Shown here: piece after piece, positions 57,953-64,000 of the stretch
Layout of the letters: each line of letters starts with the position of its first letter
Position numbering within the stretch: position 1 is the first letter of the stretch
Source of the DNA: Pachyseris speciosa
Taxonomy: Eukaryota; Cnidaria; Anthozoa; Scleractinia; Pachyseridae
Assembly (NCBI GenBank): GCA_016490735.1
Contig: JAEMWC010000551.1
Location: 435,001 to 499,000 of the forward strand
Direction of reading: 5' to 3'
Length of the DNA: 64,000 bases
Position numbers and translations under genes: made by a program
Notes under the pieces: generated by a model
What the model was told of the DNA's origin: nothing
Databases searched by the model: none
Seen by the model: only the letters and a program-made list of their open reading frames with translations

Positions 57953-58109
57953 GGACTTCAACGGGATTTGATCCCGTGACCTCGCGATACCGTTCCCTGC
58001 TAGCAGAGGCCTCTTTTCCTTGTATTCAGCGTGCTGGTAAGGAAAAGAGGCCTCTGCTAGCAGGGAAGCAATACCGGTGCGATGCTCTAACCAACTGAGC
58101 TATGAAGTC
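57953..58109 (-). repeat. tRNA-like repeat, interrupted
   Basis: On the minus strand it reads as a tRNA-like sequence: 7-bp acceptor GACTTCA with TGAAGTC, an A-box TAGCTCAGTTGGTTAGAGC, and a B-box-like GGATCAAATCC. The candidate anticodon loop CCGGTAT would give GGT. A 75-bp insertion plus its 9-bp duplication sits in the anticodon arm. Flanking sequence resembles a dispersed family, so this is a tRNA-derived repeat and not a working gene. Confidence 0.75.
57993..58067. mobile_element. 75-bp micro-MITE with perfect 29-bp inverted repeats
   Basis: The left repeat (57993-58021) starts TTCCCTGCTAGCAGAGGCC and the right (58039-58067) is its exact reverse complement. The 17-bp centre is all that remains. 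GCGATACCG and GCAATACCG flank it (57984-57992 and 58068-58076), a 9-bp duplication with one difference, as in Mutator-like elements. Confidence 0.88.
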
Positions 58110-59074
58110 ACTGACGTTGGGAGCAGGTCAATTGTGGTTTGTTCCCGTGAAAGAGAAGAGTGTGAATGATGCAATATGAAATAAATCGTATATCAACTGC
58201 GGAAATGAAATCAAATGAAGAATGATCCTCGCAGTTGTGAACGCAATGATAGAATTACGTCTCGGTTACCTTGCTTATAAACCTTTAAGCCAACAGTTAG
58301 TGCCTTCAGCTTTTCAATTAGGTCGGAAACTGATAAGCGCATTCCGTAGCGAAACTACAAGAACGCAACTGCTTTCAACCGTATCAAGATCGATGGTCCA
58401 CCTCGAACTAGAGAAGCTGGAATATCAACAATTTTCGAAATCCAGTGGGCAAAATACACAGCCAGTCGCGTTTCTGTACAGCTGACTGCATGCAAGGTAG
58501 CTTGTTGTTCCCTTTTCCTATAGTAAAGTTTCTTATTTCAATGAAATTAGTCTCTTTCAAAGCTTCGCCGAACCAGCTGTCAAGCCAGCCATCATAAAAG
58601 CCAAAGCTGGACTGTCACTCCCACCCTGAGGATACATATCTGAGCATAAGCTGAAGTACATTCTTGGCTATTTGATATACGCTAACGGATGATTTCTGAC
58701 ATCCGGTGGGTCTTTGCTATCAGAGGCTCTCGTTTCTTATACCACGTGACCAAAAGAAACGAGGACTCTGGAAACGAGAACCTGCTGATCTCAGTTTGAC
58801 AGGTCTTCAAATTTCGACCAATCAGCGCACGACTCGCAAACACATTTGGGGTCCATTCATTCGAGAGCGTTTCGCGAAGTGAAATTCACATGTGGTCTGA
58901 GTAAACGCTGGTGTTTTGTGTTTCACAACTCAGCGTTTATCAAACTTCGCTTGCGACACTCCAGGCCAGGCAAAAGACATCGGATTACTTAACTTAAAGT
59001 GTTATTTATGCTGAGATAACGGTGGATAGCTGTTCGAAACTGCGAGATAAGATGGAGCTCTCATCGTATCAAGG
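58110..59074. other. Region downstream of the zinc-finger gene
   Basis: GAAGAATGATCCTCGCAGTTG at 58218-58238 belongs to the tRNA-like repeat family. An 87-codon frame at 58222-58485 has no recognisable domain. The gene's 3' untranslated region should lie here on the minus strand. Confidence 0.45.
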
Positions 59075-62000
59075 TTATTCTTCTTTCTCGACAAGACTAA
59101 CTGGAACCGGAACATGACAAATACTCCGACTTAACGATTGCTTGAAGTGCTGATGGATTCCACCGAACATTTTAATTAGCCATGATACATCTCTTCCTTC
59201 TGGCTGTTTGAGCAGTTCTAAAACGGCAAGCTGTGCTGCGCGAACTGTTGTTGGGTCCTTAGCTATGGGGAAGAACGCTTCTGGCTCCATGATCTCTTGA
59301 CTCTGGCGATCGTATGTTTCTCGAATTCCTTCGTTCGCTGCCATCTGAAGATGGATGTCTGAGTGAATTAAACCATTCAGGATTTTGTTTGGTTGGTTAA
59401 ATTGAATTTCAAGTCGAATTTTCTCGCATGACCCAGACGTATCAGGCGCTTCGCAGCATTCTGTCCACGTCGCTGAACACTTTCGGGCAGACTCGTCTTT
59501 CTTTTTGTAGAATGATTGCGGCCTTTTGGAAGAGTCAAGAATTATTTTTCTTTCAGTGGTTTGCAATCCCAACACGTTTGCATATGGAACAACGATTTTT
59601 CTTCGAAGGATGGCTGATTTTTCCTTTTCAATTTGGTGCTCAATGACAAATGCGCCTGACTGTTGAGGCTTGCTTGTGTTCAATTTCATGGTAAACAACT
59701 CGTGTGTTACTCTTGAATAGGATCTTCTGATATTAAGACTTTGAACAGTTGATGTGATACTGTGCAAGTGTGTTAAGTTGGTTACCGCGTCATTATTGGC
59801 GGCTTTAGAGGCAAAATCTTTGGCAGTTTCGAGGGTAATTTCTACAACACTGGACGACTGGAAATGTGTCTTCGCGGCGTGAAGAAATTGATCTGTCATC
59901 TGTTTTATGGTGGAGTCGTTCAGGTTATCTGGACAAGGACGGGCACAGATACCATCGTCAACATCTTTATTTGAATCATTTGTCTGAAATAATAATTTAC
60001 CAGAGGTAAGTTGTGATCTGATTTCACTTTTGCTCCAATTTCTAGCTCTGTTAATTACATAATTATAACTCATTTCATTGAAATTGATTTCGTTTGTTTT
60101 GAGTTAATGTGATGTATTTACATTCTTTTGTTGGATATGTTGACCAAAATATTCATAAGTTAAACATTTTATTGGTTGCACAGTCAGTGCTTAATATAAG
60201 TCCCTACGTGTACCTCAATTTCAGGAGCAGTTAGCGATATACCACGAGCTGAATCATCTTGAGCTGCCTTTCTTGTGGTGTTTTGAAAAGGAATGTGCTG
60301 TTGTAAACAAAATAGCACAACGTTGTGAATGTTTAATGAAAAACAATTAAAAACTAGGTTCATGAGAGGAATCACTTGTGAACTTCTTTGGACAAAGCAG
60401 CAGCATACACAAGAAGCGTCTCCAGTAGTCCTTAATCATTCTATATTGTATTATAGAAGTTAGCATACTATTCAAATGAATTGAAGTGTTGTTTGTTTGA
60501 AATTACAGAGTCATTTAAATATTTCTTACCATTTTCTTTCTCTTTAGATGTTTTGGTAAATCCTCAGTTTCCTGTTTGCAGACTTTAGAATCTGATGAGT
60601 AATTACAGCCTTTCTTTTCTCTGTTCTCAACAGACGCCCACTCATGACAGAATTGTTGGGTGAGTACTCGTCTTTGATAATCAATCTTTCCTGTCTCACC
60701 TGTTCGCCCACCACTGTAAATGTAGTTGCCTTGCTTGGCATCTTTATGTCTGGTTTCCATGATGCTATCACTGAAGTTGTGCAAAGTCAAAGGGAGTCCA
60801 CTCAAGGCTGCATCTTTAAGAGCCTTCTCAACATAACAGCCAGTGTATGCTACTAGTTCTTTCAAGGTTGCAGTAACTGTCTCAGAGCCAAATATTAGAA
60901 CAAATTGAAATCCTAACAGAACTCTTGCTTGACATTCATATTCCTCTCTTGTTAATTCTTTCGGGGTGTTTAAAATCCATTGGAAAATTTTTTTCAGGCC
61001 ATTACAAAAACATACCAATATTTCAGTGACTGAAGGGCTAAAATCACAGTTATTCAAAAGTTCCTCCGCTTTTTCATAGAAGGCTGAAACACCATTTTCA
61101 TCAAATGTGACATCATAACTGTTTAAACAAACTTTACGAGCAACTCTCTGAACTTCTAAAAACCATGGTTTCTTATTTTGTTTGAGAGCATCAGCTACTT
61201 GGCCAATTCTTCGCACAATAGTTTCTGTTGCTCTTATTGCTTGGTGCATCATTGCTGGGTAAAAATTCTCCAGGTCAAGTTGAGAAGCATTAGCATGTCC
61301 AGTGTGACCAAGGTGTTTCTTTGCATATTCTCGTCTGCCATAAATGATAGTAAACATACTTATTTAGTTTACCACTTAACTAATCAAGTTTTCCATATTG
61401 ATAACATTAATGTGCTAGTGGGGCTGTGGTCTTGCATAGCCCAGGTGTCTCAGGTGCCTTTTGTCTTTAGGCGACTTGTATAACTTCATTTTTATGAAAG
61501 CTTTCAAGAGCTGGGTACCCCAGATTTCCTAGATGACAACTACCTTTGGGCATCATGTGATTCTTCTAAGAGAACAGCTTTAGCTAGGTTTGGGCATGAT
61601 TGGTGTGTGGCCACTTTAAAAAGTGTTGAAAAATGTATATTTATGTGCAGATTATCATTCTTGTCTCTATAATTTGTGATTTCAACTGTTTGGAAGGTTT
61701 AAGTTTACAAAAGTGATTAATGCTCATGTTTTAAGAGGGAAAAAAGGTCACACGCGTACGTGAGCATTTAGTCAATGATAGGGCCTCTCACATTTTCAAA
61801 CACTTAGAGAATTCTGAACATTGTCACGCCTTGTGTTCAGTGGACTGTTTTCACATTTTAGATCACGCCTCCACCACGTTTCAACGTAAGATAAAAGAGG
61901 CATTTCATATTCAAAGAGAAAAACCTTCTTTGAATCAACAACTGCATCACGTAAATCTGAAATTATCCTTTTAATTTTCACATTGCCACGTTTTATGTAC

Positions 62001-63676
62001 ATTCCGTTGTTACTATGTAATTAGCATTTTTCCTACTTATAAATTCAACTTCTAACGCTTTGTAAATCTATCAACTGTAGATGACAGAAGTTTCTGTCGA
62101 AACATGTTTTGCAAATTTAAGAGTGTTGTCGTTTTCTTTAAAATTTTGACTTGCCTGCTGACATCAAGACCCTTTGAAAAAAGGTCTACTGTCATTCATT
62201 CTAAATAGGGAATTTAATTCATTTAATTAAGCAAAATGCCATTACCCATAAATGTAGCAATAACCTGTTTTCATTATTATCCACTCGCTTTCCCAACCAG
62301 GTCTTGTACTGTTCTTCTCCTTTCTCAGTCATTTCAACTTTCCACACAGGTGCCTGGCAGATTACTCTCATGTCCCCAAGTTGTTTGTGATGTTCTGGTG
62401 ACTCGGGAATGGGATAAGTGGAGCTGGCTGAAGAACTTCCAGTAACTGATCTCCGCTGACAGCCATCTGCAACACCACGTACAATAACTTCTATGTTCTT
62501 CTTCAGAAGTGGGTGATAGACTGACTTCAAAGTGGACAGTTGCTGAAGGGTTTCTTTTCCAAGATTACTTACATGGTTGTAGTCATCTGGCCCCAACCAA
62601 GAACACACTGTGACAATGGAGCTTAACAGATTGTGGGGCTCCACTAATTTAATTCTTATTGATGTTTCTCCATTAAAGAACTTACTCCACTGCATCCATG
62701 GAAAAGCATCAATGTAGTGATAAATGAGTAATTTTTCTTCAGGGACAGTAATTGTTTCCTGCAGAGTTTCTTTGCTAAGAAGCCACTCTACGGCATTTTT
62801 AACATTTGTGTAAGCGGCAACAACACCATTGTGTTCAGTAAACTTCAGAGACAACTTTTCTTGCAGAGCTTCCTTTTGCACCTTTAGCTTTTCACACATG
62901 TCATCTTTCGGTACCATAATATTTATCCCAAACACATTTGCCAATTCTTTGCCAAGGTGATTTCGCACAATGTTTTGATATTTAGTATATCCAATGTCAA
63001 AATTGCTCACTAGTCCTGCTGCAAACTGAACAAAATGTTTGAAGTTCTTCTTAAGAACGACTGGCATGACTGTGCTCTTGAAAAAGTCTCCGTCCTTGTG
63101 TGAGACCACGAAGTTGACTAGCTCAGCTCTTTGTTGTCGGTTTTGAGGCATATTTAAATCATCAATAAAATTTACCCATTCTCGGCTTTTTTCTGGAGTC
63201 ACACGTTTTTTCTCAGATGGATAACTATGGAATGCACCTTCATCCAGTGGTTTTGAAAAAAGGGCAGAAACAGACGGTTGTTTTAAGGAATAAATTAGCG
63301 AGTCCGGGTAACACTCGGCCACCAATGCAACAAGGACTTCCAATTCACCTCGTAACTTGCTTTCCGAGACAGAACCCAGCGCAACTTTGCTTTTCGAAAG
63401 TAAAAAGGAGGACGATGACACATGCTTGGAAATACCACGCAGAACTACAGTTTGAAATTCATCGGGTGTTAAAAGTTTAAGAAGCTCCTTGATTCTCGCA
63501 GAACGATGGTGGGCAGGGACGTCCAGGAAACTTTTAGCTGCAGCAGCAGCTTGCTCCATTGGTCTTAAGACGTTTTCGTCACTTTTGTGGCTAGGAAACG
63601 TTTTCAAATGTTTTCTTAATCCTCGACCCGTTTGATAGATTTTCCCACAGTCGGAACAGCTAAAGGCCTTAGGCAT
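59075..63676 (-). CDS. Intact four-exon gene, C2H2 zinc-finger protein of unknown function (1069 aa)
   Basis: Proposed exons on the minus strand: 63676-62265, 61334-60530, 60297-60214, 59983-59075 (1412, 805, 84 and 909 nt). Donors are GT and acceptors AG at every junction. Phases agree (two leftover bases plus one, then zero, zero), giving 1069 residues and a stop at 59075-59077. The start at 63676 puts the zinc finger at residues 7-30 (C-x2-C-x12-H-x6-H, in FSCSDCGKIYQTGRGLRKH); an upstream in-frame ATG at 63757 would add 27 residues. Exon 1 has an Ala run (AAAAAKSF). Near the end of exon 1 is VCSWLGPDDYNHVS. Exon 2 has HANASQLDLENFYPAMM and METRHKDAKQGNYIYSGGR. I recognise no named family. 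It could be host or domesticated from a transposon. Absence of any stop in over 3 kb amid dead elements argues for constraint. Confidence 0.75.
61335..62264 (-). other. Intron 1 of the zinc-finger gene
   Basis: Donor CAG/GTTATT and acceptor TGGCAG/A. It contains an unexplained 68-codon open frame (61796-62002, FEYEMPLLSYVETWWRRDLK) and GACAGAAGTTTCTGTCGAAAC near 62083-62103. Both look like remnants of a dispersed element rather than an exon. Confidence 0.55.
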
Positions 63677-64000
63677 GATAACAGTTTTTTGAAAAGTGTT
63701 GCTCAAACCGCACAACATAAAAATGCATCTGGTGATTACGTGATCAGGTAGGTGCAAGGTATACTAATGAGAGGCCACGCACGGTGCCTCTTAAACTTGC
63801 TTAAACTTTTTATTTGTAAGTTTTTTGTTTAGAGGTTTAACTGCGCCAAATTTTATTCAAGGGTTTAATTCCCTCAAAATATCCTTCAGATTCTTGACAT
63901 GAAAATGTTTGCGAGTCGCGCGGAGTAAATTACAGCGGGGAAATTTAAAGACTTGCTTCAACCATTGCAGCTAACAGCACTGTGAGCATCACTGTTTTAA
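63677..64000. other. Upstream region of the zinc-finger gene
   Basis: Would contain the 5' untranslated region and promoter on the minus strand. No core promoter motif could be called with confidence. Confidence 0.35.

Noticed and set aside
57953..58109. A functional tRNA gene
   Set aside because: The anticodon arm is split by a 75-bp element, and the flanks belong to a dispersed repeat family also seen near 23.2 kb.
61796..62002. An additional exon of the zinc-finger gene
   Set aside because: The exon 1 to exon 2 junction is already in phase without it, and the segment has no matching acceptor and donor pair.
62083..62106. CTGTCGAAAC as part of a hammerhead from a Penelope-like element
   Set aside because: The CTGATGA core segment and stem II are absent. 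Only the GAAAC half is present.
1..64000. CRISPR arrays, prophage or bacterial operons
   Set aside because: No regularly spaced short repeats with unique spacers and no bacterial-style gene packing were seen. Splice sites and eukaryotic repeats dominate.

Overview
The window looks like a repeat-rich piece of an animal nuclear genome, most likely an anthozoan cnidarian such as a stony coral or sea anemone. This is inferred from spliced genes with GT-AG introns, a TRAF/MATH exon, tRNA-derived SINEs, a DIRS-order element with split direct repeats, CR1/L2-type LINE pieces and many foldback MITEs. No bacterial operon, rRNA operon or CRISPR array is visible. Only two loci look like non-mobile genes: the terminal TRAF/MATH exon at 19562-20063 (+), and a four-exon minus-strand zinc-finger gene at 59075-63676 whose exons join in phase to an uninterrupted 1069-residue protein I do not recognise.

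Layout. 0.9-1.35 kb: a retrozyme-like element (a dimeric non-autonomous retroelement with hammerhead ribozymes) between 13-bp target duplications. 1.6-19.3 kb: four head-to-tail copies of a 3.2-kb unit that carries relics of TRAF exons. The fourth copy is split by a 4.9-kb Sola-like DNA transposon (13513-18421), whose precise empty site survives in the other three copies. 19.56-20.06 kb: TRAF MATH exon. 21.37-22.9 kb: a 1.5-kb polypyrimidine minisatellite. 23-31.3 kb: mostly MITEs, foldbacks, a pogo/Tigger-type element with a SINE inside it, and a reverse-transcriptase scrap. 31.5-35.9 kb: a decayed minus-strand gene for a zinc-finger protein fused to a family-B (protein-primed type) DNA polymerase. 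36.0-37.4 kb: a CR1/L2-type LINE 3' end pierced by two TTAA MITEs.

37.5-44.0 kb: a large imperfect palindrome whose arms both encode remnants of a Ulp1-like protease plus PHD-like protein. Later insertions sit in one arm only: a second retrozyme with an internal inversion, a LINE 3' fragment and a Harbinger-like MITE. 47.8-52.7 kb: a DIRS-order (PAT/Ngaro-like) tyrosine-recombinase retrotransposon on the minus strand with A1-B1A2-B2 split direct repeats. 53.6-55.2 kb: a hAT-like non-autonomous element with another foldback nested inside it. 55.8-58.2 kb: nested SINE, MITE and tRNA-like repeat. 58.3-64 kb: the intact zinc-finger gene and its flanks.

Most informative are (i) the two retrozymes, both with 13-bp target duplications, a shared 3' terminus and, in one case, a twin-priming-like inversion, and (ii) several insertions whose empty sites survive in a paralogous copy in the same window, so their boundaries are known to the base. 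Boundaries without a target duplication are by-eye estimates. All family assignments come from motif recognition, not database searches.
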